From Pseudorasbora parva (Eukaryota > Chordata > Actinopteri > Cypriniformes > Gobionidae): DNA of 64,000 nucleotides. The translations under genes and the position numbers were made by a program. The notes beneath the pieces were generated by a model. The model worked only from the letters and a program-made list of their open reading frames with translations, was not told the DNA's origin and ran no database searches. The stretch covers positions 47,499,425 through 47,563,424 of the forward strand of contig NC_090178.1 of assembly GCF_024679245.1 (NCBI RefSeq), written 5' to 3'. Positions 1 through 11,327 of this stretch are shown here, piece after piece. Every line of letters begins with the position of its first letter. The first letter of the stretch is position 1.

Positions 1-400
1 TGGGGTTTATGTCAAGCCTTCTTCATCTGTCCATAATCTTGGTGTCTTATTTGACTCATCTCTATTTTTTGCCTCTCACATTTCTTCTGTTCAACTCTTT
101 TTTCCATCTTCACAATATTGCACATCTTTGATCTTCTCTCACTCAGGCTGATGCTGAAATCTTAATTCATGCATCAATCACATCTCGTCTGGATTATTGA
201 ATTGCTCTATTTCTTGGTCTTACTAAAAAAAAACGTATTGCAAGGCTACAATATGTTCAAAATTCAGCAGCCAGAGTTCTCACCTCTACCAGCCACTCTG
301 CTCACATACAGGAACTCCTCTTCTGCATGATCTTCACTGGCTACCTGTGGCATCACATATTCACTTTAAGACACAACTTCTAACATTTAACCTCTTACCA
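1..400 (+). pseudogene. LINE (L2/CR1-like) reverse transcriptase 3' end, decayed
   Basis: Conceptual translation, with frame changes, follows the C-terminal end of fish L2/CR1-type LINE reverse transcriptases: a stretch reading HNLGVLFDSSL near the start, then SQADAEILIHA, a degenerate form of the usual LDYCNAL motif, then QNSAARVL and HWLPV-like residues. Such proteins copy LINE RNA at the target site. Stops and shifts interrupt the frame, and the upstream catalytic part lies outside the window. Family identity comes from remembered motif patterns; the exact clade is uncertain. Confidence 0.7.
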
Positions 401-1308
401 TCTGGGACAATTTTTTAAGTCAGAAACACAAAGTTCATATGAAAAAAGTTGGTTGTGTCTGGACACGTATGCTGCAAGTAAGTTACAGGAATCCTGTGTG
501 TATATTAGATCTGTCTGTCAAACTTTACTAAAGTGAACACAGTGTAATACTTTTAATTTTTTAATTTTTACCATTATAGGGTGGTTGTGTACACACACTG
601 CCAACACACATTTATGTTCAAACACCTTATAAAAGTGAATTTTGCATAATAGGTGCCCTTTAATATAATGAAAGTTTATTTATTAAACAAAAAAAAAAAG
701 TTATTTTATTGATCAAAATAAACAGAAACTTTGGTTCAGACTTTGGTAAAGTGATTATTTTGAACAAGTATTAAGTTAATAATTGTTTTAGCTGAAGAAT
801 GTGTTTTGATAATGTGTCTTTTGCACTGTGTGTCTGTGTGTGAGACTGAGAGTGTCCCTCGCCACCTTATACATTTATACTATTTTTAAACAAAATAAAC
901 CACTTTTATGATTTATTTTCACACAAAATCTGTTGCTCCATAATTGTTCAATGCAAACATATTCTTTCTGCAATCATATACTTTGGGAGTAATGAAAAGC
1001 ACAGGTGTGCCTTTATCCCAGTTGTACCCCGTATTTCATTCAGTAATGAAAACATTTATGAAAAATATATAAAAATAAAACTATATTAAAAAGTATTTTA
1101 CAGGGAATTAGTTAGGGAAGGTAAAAACAGCTACATGCCAACCAAAGTGCAGCACAATAAAAGCACAAGGGTAGACAATAAATAAGCAACATACAGTTAG
1201 AATACACAGAATACACAATACAACCCAGGAACAAAAAGATGAGCTTTAATTAAGACTCAGATTAAGTGGAAGCCAATGAGTAGGCAGTCACTTCAAACGC
1301 TGTATTTT
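401..1308. other. Unassigned AT-rich sequence
   Basis: No open frame or recognisable repeat was found. The stretch has homopolymer A/T runs, for example near 690, and could contain the 3' tail of the LINE remnant to its left. Confidence 0.5.
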
Positions 1309-1700
1309 CCTCAGGTCTTTAGGCGGGACCTGAAGGACCTCTTGCGGGAGTGTAGGGGTGAGGAGTAAGTTTGTCAAATAGGTTGGTGCAAGATTTATTT
1401 AATGATTTGTAGACAAGTAGCAGGATTTTAAACTCGATTCTATAGTGAATCGCCAGCCAATGTAGGGATTTCAGAAGTGGGGTTCTATGATCAAATGAAC
1501 TACTTGCATTTTGAACTTCTTGTAGGCGGGAGATTGGAGTCTTTGATATCCCATAATAGAGGGAGTTGCAGTAATCCAGTCAGGATGTGATGAATGCATT
1601 GATTGCAACCTCTAGAGAACTCTCCGATAGAAAGTGATGATTTTAGAAAGTGAGCGGAGATTAAAGAAACTGGAACCTGTGGCAGAACTGATAATGTTTG
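1309..1700 (-). pseudogene. LINE (L2/CR1/Rex-like) RT C-terminal fragment
   Basis: On the minus strand the sequence encodes LDYCNSLYYGIS, then RLQEVQNASS, SLHWLAIHYRIEFKILLLVY and YTPARG-like residues, in the order seen at the C-terminus of fish L2/CR1/Rex-type LINE polymerases. One in-frame stop precedes LDYCNSLYYG. It lies opposite in orientation to the LINE fragment at the window start, so it is a separate insertion or an inverted piece. It is not functional. Confidence 0.72.
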
Positions 1701-1906
1701 TCAAATTTCAGACAATTGTCAAACTCCACACCCAAATCCTGCGCTTGTGGAAAAAAGAGAACATTTTTGGAGAGCCATGATTGATGTCATCAAGCACTCT
1801 TACATTTCTAGTCATAGTCAAGTCAATTTGCATTTCAACCTGAATCAGCTGATTTAGCAACATACACAAAACTTGGGAGTCTCTCATGTGGTTGTTGTGA
1901 AAAATG

Positions 1907-2220
1907 CAGCCGGATCTCACGAAAATGTGTATAAATAGTACGAGTTGTGGAATGTATACGCCAAAACTCATATTGGCGTGTCTATGCCACGCTGTTTTTC
2001 ACGTGGATATGATACGCACTTTATGGCGTATTATACATACGAACCCCCCACCCACCACCCTAAACCTACCCAAGAGCGTGTCATATATACGCCATAAAGT
2101 GCGTATCATATGCACGCGAAGAACAGCGTATCATATGCACGCCAAAATGAGTTTCGGCGTATATATTCCACGACATTGCACACTCATACTATTTATACGC
2201 ATTTACATGTGATCGGGTTG
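1907..2220. mobile_element. Foldback hAT-like MITE, copy 1, with 8-bp TSD
   Basis: A 314-bp imperfect palindrome: the left end (CGGATCTCAC then GCGTATAAATAGTACGAG-like sequence) is repeated inverted at the right end. The core carries mirrored TACGCCATAAAGTGCGTATC blocks around a C-rich centre (CACCACCCTAAACCTACCC). It is flanked by identical 8-bp repeats GAAAAATG (1899-1906 and 2221-2228), and its ends start with CA. An 8-bp duplication fits the hAT superfamily (known); no transposase is encoded, so it is non-autonomous. A second copy lies at 6507-6798. Confidence 0.75.
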
Positions 2221-2228
2221 GAAAAATG

Positions 2229-3075
2229 CTATGTTGTAAATCATGCAGAATATTGGAAGATCATTTCAGTTCTGTAAGGATATATAGTTTTGGAGGCATG
2301 TTTGCAACATGTCTGCATGTATTGTCAATACAGGTAATACACATGTTATATTGCAATGCCTCAAAATGTGCTCAAAATGTTGGACAGTTTATTAAAATGT
2401 ATAAGATCCACAGTTAATATCTCCCTTCTCTCTGACTCTATTTTTTGTATAACTGTCAGAGCTGTTATTCTTGCTACATCTTGCTATCAAGATCAAGACA
2501 CTGACACAGCCCTTAGTTTGTTGATTGCCTTAGGGCTTCCTGCATCTGATTTGAATAGATTTTTATGAAGTGAATAAAGGATGCGTCAGCATTAATGTCT
2601 GTTGCTTTTTAAGTGGATCTATGCTTATCCTCAGGGAAGAGCTATCATCACTGGTAAGAGCGTGTTTTTTTGTCATTAGGACGATTTAAGTAATTTGTTT
2701 CCCTTTCAGCAGCTATCAATGAACAGGCAAAATGGCTGCTGGCCCAAAAATATTGTATACTTTCATTCCTATGCATCAGGGATGTATCAGAGATGTGAAG
2801 AAGCTTTATTTATATTTGTGTGGATACCCAAAAGTTAACCAAACCAGCATTTTGGAACACCTACAGATGGGGGTTGTGTTTGGTTAGTCTAGTTATTTTA
2901 AATAGCTTCATATAAAAACAATAAATCCCTGTACTATGTCCTCATTTTGAATTTGTGTAAGTCATATGAGTTTTTCTTGGTCAATTTTTCAACAATGGTC
3001 AACCGCAGCTTAATTACACAGTAGTCAGCCCATGTTTTTTTTTTTTTTTTCTGAGAGTCTAGAGGAACAAATTCA
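2229..3075. other. Unassigned sequence
   Basis: Only short open frames are present and none is recognised. There is a T-rich run near 3036. No repeat shared with other parts of the window was noticed. Confidence 0.5.
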
Positions 3076-4683
3076 GTAACACTTTCTATGAAGCCAATGC
3101 TTATAATGAATGATAGCCCCATTTATACTTATTTATAAGTAAGTATTTCTATTCTATTATATATATTTATAAAGACTCAATCAGACCTATACTCCATTAG
3201 AAACACTGTTACATTTGTATTATATTTTTATAATTAATTATTATGATTTATAATCATGCATTTGCTTTACCAATGTGCATGTTTATAATCCATTATACAC
3301 TGATTTATGAGTATGAATTAGTCAGTCGTATGAGTCCATGAATGTGCTTATAAAGATGCAGCCAGCATTGCTAAAATGTTAAATATTAGAGTTACACTGG
3401 GAGCGTTTACATGCACACCAGTAAGCTGATAACGCAAAAAATCAGCTTATTGAAATAATCAGTTTTCCCCGTTTACACGCAAACCAGTAAACTGAGAATG
3501 CAAGTAAACCGCATTTACATGACTTTATTAATAAACCGGGTTATTTCCATGTAGTGACGTCAAAAATAATAATGTCTGTATCCGACTCTGAGTTTTTCAA
3601 ATGTTACGTCAGTTGTGAATGTTAAATTAACCGTGTCATTGGAAGATTTTCGGCTCATATTATCCCTCATGCAGTTACAGATGCAGTGTTTTGACTGAAC
3701 CTCTTCTACTTCTGCTGTATGAGAAAAGAACAAATCATTACAATGTTCTGGGCTTAAAAGTGTCTGCGTTTGTGATATATGTCCTTATTTCATGCAAAAT
3801 GCTAGCTCGCTCTGCCTGGATGGGTTTAAATCTGCTGTAAGTTTGCGTTTTTCTCACCTATCACACATGCGCACTTCAATAAGCCGTCAGAAAGCAGGTT
3901 AATGCGTTTACAGGCAGCCTGAAATCGAGGTAAGAGGCAAAAACTACCTGTTCCGACCGGTTTATGCTTACGGCATTTAGACCTTACACTGATCAAAGAA
4001 AATGGTTTACCGCGGTTACATGACCATGTTCATTGTCGACTTATTCTGCAAAAACGGCATAACTGCATGTAAAGTACCCAATGACTAGTTAGTGATTCAG
4101 ATTTCTGTAAAATAAGTGAATATATTGTTATGAATAGCTGTTTTGTGTTCTTATAAATAATTCTAAGTAATAATACAGTCAATAACCTCTACAAATGCAT
4201 CATTGACGGATGCAAAGAAACAAATGTTAAGAACCCACAAAGATGCGCTCATTAATCATTTTACATTGTAAATGAACAATAATAAGAAACAAAAAACACA
4301 GAAATCATTAATACAAATACAAACTTTTTTTTGTTATATACTAGCAAAACACTACAACATTTTTTTAAAAGTATAATGATAAACTACTATAAGCAGTAAC
4401 TGCATATGGTTGAGGAGATTTTAACCAATCAAATTACCATTCATGGAATCATACAACTGACTAATTAATATTTATAACTCAGTGTTAAATGGATTATGAA
4501 CATGCACATTAAAAAGCAAATGCATGACTTATAAGAATTTATAAAAGCACTATACATGTCACTGTAACTGTTCTTGTAATGCAGTATAGGTCTTTATATT
4601 TATAAAATAGTAAACCCTACTTACAAATAAGTATAAATCGGGGTATATTTCATTATAAGCATGGGCTTCATAGAAAGTATTAC
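3076..4683. mobile_element. DNA element with about 260-bp terminal inverted repeats, GTAACACTTT ends
   Basis: The left arm (starting GTAACACTTTCTATGAAGCC, then ATGCTTATAATGAA and TTATACTTATTTATAAGTAAG) reappears inverted at about 4430-4683, ending with the complement of AATACTTTCTATGAAGCC. The arms match for about 260 bp with scattered changes. No transposase frame is seen. The GGTAACACTTT-type terminus is shared with elements at 9668-9909, 10008-10212 and 26442-28170. The middle is occupied by an unrelated nested element (3399-4079). The superfamily is not clear from sequence alone. Confidence 0.68.
3399..4079. mobile_element. Non-autonomous DNA transposon nested in 3076-4683
   Basis: A 681-bp block begins GGGAGCGTTTACATGCA and ends with the complement of GGGTACTTTACATGCA, giving short terminal inverted repeats, with TTTACATG and GTAAAC motifs repeated inside both arms. 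The same family occurs at 37041-37281 plus 42841-42984, where a DIRS element splits it. There is no coding frame. A clean target duplication was not identified, so the ends are good to a few bases. Confidence 0.65.
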
Positions 4684-5412
4684 TACAAGGTCTTTATAGT
4701 GAAGCCTCAAATTAACTTAAAACTGTCTTGGTTCTCTGTCAATAATAGACAGCAGTCAAACAAATATGATCAACATTGCATCTATAGGAGGACAGGATTA
4801 ATTGTTAAGACCAATAGCCTATTTCCCAGTGTAAATGAACTGGATGAGCTTTATATTATTTGGAGTTTAATATGACCATAAAATAAGGAATGTAGCCAGA
4901 AAGGGTAGGAAAAAGCCATCAATAGACATAGGACCAAAATTATAAAGTAATTCTGCGTAAGTTTGCGTTTCAGATGGGAGAAGAGAAAACAGTCCATGAT
5001 GATATTTCTTGCTCTCTGAATGCCTGGTGTTCTTTATAGAGGGTAGCTGGAAACTAGTTACCTGGGATCATATGTATCTTGTAGGTTGTTAAGTAATAAT
5101 TATTATATATATTTTTTGTTTTTTGTTTCATCATCATCTTACTAAGTGCAGAGCGAGTGGATGTAGATCTTTGATTAACTTATTTTTACCTGAAATGAAA
5201 GTGTTGGTTTAAAGTTGGACTAGGTTTTGAAACAGCCAGCTTCCTGTGCCACCTAGAATGCGCACACCATGAAGCCGGGGGTCTGTCTGAAAAGAGCCGG
5301 AGCTGAAACTCTATTCCAAAAAGCATGTGAGATAAAAGCCACATACAGGGGAGAAGCTAAGCCAGCCAGCAAGCAGATGATTCTCATCTCATGATTCTCT
5401 GATTCCCAAAAA
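4684..5412. other. Unassigned sequence
   Basis: AT-rich with no gene. A moderately GC-rich patch at 5230-5380 is unlike its surroundings but was not recognised. Confidence 0.5.
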
Positions 5413-5729
5413 GTTGGGACACTATACAAATTGTGATTAAAAAATAAATTAAATAATTTACAAATCTCATAAACTTACAATATAATATAGATAACATATC
5501 AAATGTTGAAAGTGAGACATTTTGAAATGTCATGCCAAATATTGGCTCATTTTGGATTTCATGAGAGCTACACATTCCAAAAAAGTTGGGACAGGTAGCA
5601 ATAAGTGGCCAGAACAGTTAAATGTAAATATAAGGAATAGCTGGAGGACCAATATGCAACTTTTTTAATCAATTGGCAACATGATTGGGTATAAAAAGAG
5701 CATTATCAGAGTGGCAGTGTCTCAAGATG

Positions 5730-6110
5730 TGCAGAGGATCACCAATTCCCCCAATACTGTGACAAAAAATAGTGGAACAATATCAGAAAAGAGTTTCTCA
5801 GAGAGAAACTGCAAAACGTTTGAAGTTATCATTATCTATAGTGCATAATATCATCCAAAGATCAGAGAATCTGGAACAATCTCTGTGCGTAAGGGGTCAA
5901 GGCTGGAAAACCATACTGGATGCCTGTGATCTTCAGGCCCTTAGACGGCACTGCATCACATACAGGAATTCTGTACTGGAAATCACAACATGGGTATACT
6001 TTTCAAAATACTTTCAGAAAACATTGTCGGTGAACACGATCAACCGTGCCAAACATGGCCTTGTCACAACTTTTTTGAGATGTGTTGATGCCATGAAATT
6101 TAAAATCATC
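5730..6110 (+). pseudogene. Tc1-like transposase, N-terminal DNA-binding region only
   Basis: The reading frame gives EQYQKRVSQRETAKRLKL, SIVHNIIQRS, KTILDACDLQALRRH and QKTLSVNTINRA, the two helix-turn-helix units and linker of Tc1 transposases, which bind the terminal repeats before the DDE domain cuts. A frameshift is evident after the IIQR segment. The protein stops after about 120 residues, and no DDE region follows; the sequence passes directly into the 3' terminal region. Orientation and position match the surrounding inverted repeats. Confidence 0.75.
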
Positions 6111-6116
6111 TTATTT

Positions 6117-6347
6117 GGTAAATGGACTGCATTTATATAGCGCTTTACATTTTGCCTCACATTCACCTATTCATACACTGACGGCGATGTCAGCCATGTA
6201 AGGTGCCATCCAGCTCGTCGGGAGCAGCTGGGGTTAGGTGTCTTGCTCATGGACACCTCGACACTTGGTCAGGTGGAACCGGGGATTGAACCACCAACCT
6301 TCTGGTTTGTAGACAACCTACATGAACCACTGAGCCACTGCCGCCCC
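6117..6347 (-). mobile_element. tRNA-headed SINE inserted in the Tc1 element
   Basis: On the minus strand it begins GGGGCGGCAGTGGCTCAGTG (A-box region), has GGTTCAATCCCC (B box) about 45 bp later, then a body with GACACCTAACCCCAGCTG and a 3' part AAGCGCTATATAAATG. It is flanked by CTTATTT at 6110-6116 and 6347-6353, a short duplication typical of LINE-mobilised insertion. The A/B boxes form an internal RNA polymerase III promoter (known). It interrupts the Tc1 element and so is younger. A SINE is clear; the family name is left open. Confidence 0.78.
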
Positions 6348-6506
6348 TTATTTTATCTCTTATAGATTTTCTCAGTTTAAACATTTGATATGTCATCTAT
6401 GTTGTATTCTAAATTCAAATATTGAAAATTGAAATTTCCACATCATTGCATTCTGTTTTTATTCATAATTTGTACAGTGTCCCAACTGACAGGTTAAGTG
6501 AATAAC

Positions 6507-6798
6507 GAGACGGATCTCACAAAAATGCGTATAAATAGTACGAGTTTGCAATCTCATTGAATGTATACGCGGTTTTTCGCATGCATATGATACGCACTTT
6601 ATGGCGTATTATACATACGAACCCCCCACTCCACCACCCTAAACCTACCCAAGAGCGTGTCATATGCACGCCATAAAGTGTGTATCACATGCACGCGAAA
6701 AACCGAGTACCATACGCACGCCAAAACTCATTTTGGCATATAAATTCCACGAAATTGCGAACTCGAACTATTTATACGCATGACCATGAGCTCGTGTT
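6507..6798. mobile_element. Foldback hAT-like MITE, copy 2
   Basis: Same structure as 1907-2220: CGGATCTCAC left end, mirrored TGCACGCCATAAAGTG blocks and the CACCACCCTAAACCTACCC centre. Flanks read (T)GAATAAC at 6499-6506 and (G)GAATAAC at 6799-6806, an 8-bp duplication with one mismatch, consistent with copy 1. It sits 20 bp beyond the Tc1-like element. Confidence 0.75.
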
Positions 6799-6879
6799 GG
6801 AATAACACTGATTATCTCTTCATCATGGCTCTTGTTAGTGGTTAGTATATATTAGGCAGCAAGTAAACGCATGCTTCAT

Positions 6880-7230
6880 TAGGGAGGTCTTGTAAATAAA
6901 TAAACCTCACATACACATTTCAATCAACTTTTATTAAGTTTTTGTTTAAGTTTCGCTGGCTAGATATCTCTCTGCAGATTCTCCCCACATCCTTCTGATT
7001 CAGAGGTTCATGCTTGTTCTTCAGCTCATTCCGCAGGTTTTCTATAGAGTTTGTTCAGCGGACTGCTATTTCCATGGGAAAACCTTCATTCTGGGCAGAG
7101 AACCATTTTTTATTTGATGATGTGCTTTGGATCATTGTCCTGCTAGAGGATCCACATATGGCCCATTTGAGCTTCCTGACAGGATCAGAGTGTTGGTTTA
7201 GCATGATATCTGTTGGATCATTCTAAGTCA
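6880..7230 (-). pseudogene. Tc1/mariner-like transposase C-terminal fragment
   Basis: The minus strand encodes QDNDPKH, the hallmark around the second catalytic aspartate of Tc1/mariner transposases, and after a frameshift NSIENLRNELKNK, matching the usual NPIENLW-ELK segment before the last acidic residue, then RICRE-like residues. At least two frame changes and several stops are present. It is a separate family and orientation from the Tc1 element at 5413-6486. Confidence 0.7.
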
Positions 7231-7615
7231 ACTCAACGTCAATGAAAATGTATAGCTAAAATTTAAAGCCAAATGACAGGGAGGAGAACATGACTTTAGA
7301 ACGATAGCCGTACCATTCTTTTATTTTAATGTTGCCTTTAGCAATATTTGTTGACTAAATGTTTTTTATTTTTTTATTTATTCACTTTTTTTTAAATTTC
7401 TTTCCCAAAGATAACGTGCATGTAACTTAAGAAGTAATAAAGACATTTCAATATCTTTTTTTAGATTCTGGTTCTTAAAAATACTGTTTCCTTCGGTATC
7501 TACATTGTAAAGGCTCTTTATAGTTAAATCTCAGATCTATGGTTTTCTCAATGTGGCTCCATGAAGAACAATTAATGTTTAAACTTGAGCTGTATCTTTA
7601 ATGAAGTTCTTAGTT
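7231..7615. other. Unassigned sequence with one arm of a direct repeat
   Basis: No gene. Positions 7464-7570 (TAGATTCTGGTTCTTAAA ... AATGTGGCTCCATG) resemble 8008-8110 in the same orientation, so an older repeat may flank the LTR between them. Confidence 0.5.
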
Positions 7616-7899
7616 CAAGGAAGGAAGGAGGCGGTAACCGGCGAACATTTAAAAGACTTTAATCAAACAAAACAAAATGGACTCATGGATGACTGCCAGC
7701 ACACATAATAAAACATACACAAAACAAAACTCAAATTCCAGGCCTGGTCCTCTCTCGTCCTTCACTGGTGTCGCTCGTCCTTATGCCTCCGAGCTCCCTC
7801 ATGAGAGGACTCAAGACCGGTGTGGCTCACAGGTGACGCTCATCACACACCGGTCTCCTCTCGCTCCTCCCACGTCTCTCACTCATCCACCTCACCACA
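7616..7899 (-). repeat. Probable solo LTR
   Basis: On the minus strand it starts TGTGGTGAGGTGG, and near its end has GATTAAAGTCTTTTAAATG followed by a GC-richer tail CCGGTTACCGCCTCCTTCC. A TG start, an interior polyadenylation-like ATTAAAG and a short downstream U5-like tail fit an LTR. No internal gag or pol and no second LTR are nearby, so it would be a solo LTR. No convincing target duplication was found, and the left boundary is approximate. Confidence 0.5.
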
Positions 7900-9667
7900 G
7901 TATCTTATTTCCCTCTATCAACCTGTCTGAGTACCAAGAGTACACTTTGTCTAACATTTGCGTAACTGTAACTTGATAAGCATTAGAGTTATCCCAATAT
8001 ACTTTTAGATTCTGTTTTTTTAACAGACGTTTTGTTTGGTATGTTAATTTTTAAGGCTCTGCATGGTTAATTCTTAGAGAAATGGTTACTTTAATGTGGC
8101 TCCATGTGCAAATTGTTGAACTTTACCCATATTCAATAGTCGAAAACCAACCACTGCCGTGGCCTATCTTTTGATAAAATATGTTTTGAAAAATCAACAG
8201 CATGTTGAGAATAATTCACAAGAAAACTATATTTCGGTCACTCAGGCACGTAATTAAACAAACTTCAGCCATGCAATTGTAATGCTTAAATATTGAAGAA
8301 AACGTTTTTGGTAAAGCAGTTTCTTTACCTCCACTGATAAAAAAAACCTCTGATTTTGATGTCCTTTCTTGACATCTTTATCCTACAGCAGTATCAATTG
8401 TTCAATTGATGGACAGCCTTTAGTTGTATAAATCACCTCCTTGAATTCAAACGACAATGCTGTACATGTTCAAATCAGGGTACACCTTATATATGTGAAT
8501 GCCAAAAACATTCTCATTCTCCATTTCATGACCCTTTTAATTTTTACTTTTCTAAAAGTTGGCACATCTAAAAACTGTTGAAATCAACAACTACTATAGG
8601 CCAAATACAATGAACACAGACTATTTCTAATGTGTGAATGTTTATTGTCTGGTTTGTTTTATGTGGGATCTGTGTAGAGTAGGTTAATCTTGCAGATGTA
8701 CTGCATGGCTTCAGGCTTAGATAAATCCAAGACGACAATATCAAATTATGCAAGACCTGAAAAAAGGGGAAGGGTAAAACAGACAGAGAACATGATGTCC
8801 ATCAATACTGTTGCTAAGCAGCAGTCAGTCAACCATGACTGGACTGACAAGTCTAGCTCTTCCTGCATATTATGATGGTACTAAAACAGAGAGGCTGTGT
8901 GTCTCAGAATGAAATCTGGCCATAGATCATTTATATGAGTAAGCTGCTACTTTAATGACAAATGCTAAAAGTCATATTGAGAAAGGGTAAATCAATGCTT
9001 CTAGAGGTAACATCACTATAAGACAAAGTTTACCTGATTATGTTGGATTTATTTTAGGCTCAGATTATGGGGTACACAACTAATAGGATACACAAAATGA
9101 GAAACTGTGAAGAGCCATATTAAGACGTGTTGTGTGCCAAAACCGACAAACATTAGAATAATTACTGTCTTTGTCTTCACCCTTTCAATTAATTGGTTGA
9201 TCTGATTCACAAAACCATGAAACCATCTGTTCGAAAAAAAAAAAAGAATAGAAAAAAAATCATATTGAAGTTCTTGCTCTTGAAAAAGAGGAAACAGCAG
9301 TCTTCATAAATACAGTTTTAGTGTTGAATGAAAGGAAAAATATATAAGAAATATTAATTAATTAATAAATGTGAATGCATAAGAGAAAGTGAAAGATTTT
9401 AGATACCGCATATGTACATCACCACATATTTCAAATTGTGCAACCATATTCGTGTTAATCCATATACATTTCATTATTGATCTGTTGACATTAATGACAA
9501 TTTTCTAATTAGCCAAATTTGAATCTATGACATGATACTATCACCTCTGTTCTAGGTTATGTTCATTCTTTTTTGTCTTTTATTTTGGTATTTTGTCTGT
9601 CAGGTTTCTTATTTTTTTATCTGGTCATGTGGTTTCTTTGTTTTATGTGTTTCATAGCCCTCATGTT
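7900..9667. other. Unassigned AT-rich sequence
   Basis: Holds the second arm of a direct repeat (8008-8110, compare 7464-7570) and an A-rich patch at 9234-9262. Short open frames, such as 8690-8875, show no recognisable domain. Confidence 0.5.
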
Positions 9668-9909
9668 GGTCACACAATACTTTAGGGTTCAATTCTCACT
9701 ATTAACTATGAATGTTGCCTAAATAAACTCCTAATTACAGCTTATTAATAGCTAGAAATGTAGTTAGATTTAGGTTAAGGGATGTAGAATATGGTCAGGC
9801 ATTAATGTGTGCTTTATATGTAGTAATAAACAGCTAATATCCTAGAAATATGCACGATAATAAGCAACTAGTTCATAGTGAGAATTGGACCCTACACTAA
9901 AGTGTTACC
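9668..9909. mobile_element. 242-bp MITE with GGTAACACTTTA-type ends
   Basis: The right end is the complement of GGTAACACTTTAGTGTAGGG followed by TCCAATTCTCACTATGAACTA; the left end reads GGTCACACAATACTTTAGGG then TTCAATTCTCACTATTAACTA. The two are an imperfect inverted repeat. Internal TTAGGTTAAGGGATGTAG and ATTAATGTGTGCTTTATA blocks recur inverted in the neighbour at 10008-10212. Non-coding. Confidence 0.65.
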
Positions 9910-10007
9910 CTCATGGCTCCTTAATATCTTGTCTAGCTTTGTTTGAGTCTGTTATAGTCACGTTTCCAGATAAGTGTTAGATCTAGATCTCGTTTTAGTA
10001 TCCATAT

Positions 10008-10212
10008 TTATGTTTTATTAGCCCTTATAAAACTCATATTAATGCCTTATTCTGCATGACCTTATCCTACATCTCTTAATCATACCCTATACCTAAACTT
10101 AAATGCTACAAAAACTACCGTACTAACTATTAATAAGCAGTAAATCAGGAGTTTATTGAGGCAAAAGTCATAGTTAATAGTGAATATGTGTTCCCCATAT
10201 TAAAGTGTTACC
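10008..10212. mobile_element. Second copy of the same MITE, opposite orientation, truncated
   Basis: Contains ATATTAATGCCTTATTCTGC, CTACATCTCTTAATCATACC and GTTTATTGAGGCAAAAGTC, which are the inverted counterparts of blocks in 9668-9909, and ends AAAGTGTTACC. One end is not identifiable. The pair lies 100 bp apart, head to head. Confidence 0.6.
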
Positions 10213-10700
10213 GAAATGGTAGATGGTTTGGCAAAGCAAGCCAGTAAAATGGAAGTTGTTGAAATACTTTTAATAAGTAATGCAGAAGCTAAGGTCCAAA
10301 TTTGGATGAAAATTATGGAAAAGTGGCAGATATGCTGGGATGCAGAGGTGAAAGGGAGACATCTATACGGTATAACACAAAAGGTTGGAACAGGAAAGGT
10401 CAATGGAAGAAATCGAAGGGAAGAAATAATCCTTACTAGACTTGGGTTGGACATTGTGGGTTAAATAAATATTTATTGTATTATTGGTAAGCATATATCA
10501 GGAATGTGTGAATTTTGTATTTATATTGAATCGATCGAGCATGTAATATTTGAATGTCAGAAATACGAGAGGGAAAGAATAAAGATGAAAGAAGACAAGG
10601 AAAGTGGGGGTTCAAGCAAATACACTTAAGGAAATGTTGGGTGAAAACATCAAAAGACATAAGTAAAAATGTGTTTAGTTTCTTAAAGGCCACAGGTTTA
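10213..10700. other. Unassigned; short open frames on both strands
   Basis: An 82-codon plus-strand frame (10216-10464) is rich in K and E, and its complement is also open. Neither shows a motif I recognise; an overlapping pair of this kind is often chance or a decayed element exon. Confidence 0.4.
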
Positions 10701-11260
10701 AGCCTAGTTCACACTGCCCGATTTTAGCCCCACCGACAGGTTTTGCGAAATCGCTGACAAATGCCCGAAATCATAGGCAAATCGGTGCTCATGTAGGCAA
10801 GTTTCAATCACGCAGTGTGAATGATCAGAGAGAATCGCTGACGAGTCGCCGACGCCCATGAGATATTTGGCATGCTAAATATCTGGACCTGTCTGCGATT
10901 CAAACTCCTGCAGTGTGAAATGAGTTCTGACTGAAAATGACATCGGCGATATCCGATGGGCAATAAAAAAAAGGGAGATACAGGGCAGCAGGAGGTTCAG
11001 AGAGGAGTTATAGACAGAACATCAGTATTTTAATATATATATATTTACACATCTATCAAACAGAAACAAAGCCCAAACATTTTCACATCCAGTCACAGCA
11101 GCAGCGCATTACACAATTATTTATTTGCCTCAAACTGTCTTTGCAGAACTCAATCGTTGCTCCCTCTGTCTCTCCAACAATTTCTTCCGCCATAATCTTT
11201 TTTCTTTTTCTCCACAAATCAGCGCACAGACAATTTGATAAGTTGATATAGTTTGCAGCT
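10701..11260 (-). mobile_element. Harbinger-like non-autonomous element, copy A (truncated)
   Basis: The left end reads AGCCTAGTTCACACTGCCCG, matching the ends of the complete copy at 43214-44053. Shared internal blocks include GCCGACGCCCATGAGATATT, GCATGCTAAATATCTGGACC and, inverted, a short ATG-led exon (11130-11193). The right end is replaced by a (TTTA)n tract. Relative to copy B it lies in the opposite orientation. Confidence 0.68.
11130..11193 (-). CDS. Short ATG-led exon conserved in the Harbinger-like element
   Basis: The minus strand from 11193 encodes MAEEIVGETEG, followed by IEFCKDSLR. The same start and most residues are found in the second copy (43573-43637), which continues to a GT splice-donor-like site; here the equivalent site reads GC. 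It may be the first exon of the parent transposon's gene, kept in a deletion derivative. Function unknown. Confidence 0.4.
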
Positions 11261-11276
11261 CAGATTTTTTTACATT

Positions 11277-11280
11277 TTTT

Positions 11281-11327
<47 letters not shown>

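Larger units (their letters stand above)
5413..6486 (+). mobile_element. Tc1-like transposon with IR/DR ends, internally deleted
   Basis: The left end reads GTTGGGACACTATACAAATT and the right end is the complement of GTTGGGACACTGTACAAATT, a near-identical inverted pair. A second AAAAGTTGGGACA lies 170 bp inside the left end (5582-5594), the inner direct repeat expected of IR/DR-type Tc1 elements, where transposase binds both repeats (known). Between the ends lies a truncated transposase gene. The C-terminal catalytic domain is missing and a SINE occupies 6117-6347, so the copy is dead. Confidence 0.78.

Noticed and set aside
10216..10464. Small protein gene with overlapping open complement
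   Set aside because: No start context, domain, splice signals or repeats in support; both strands open is a weak signal.
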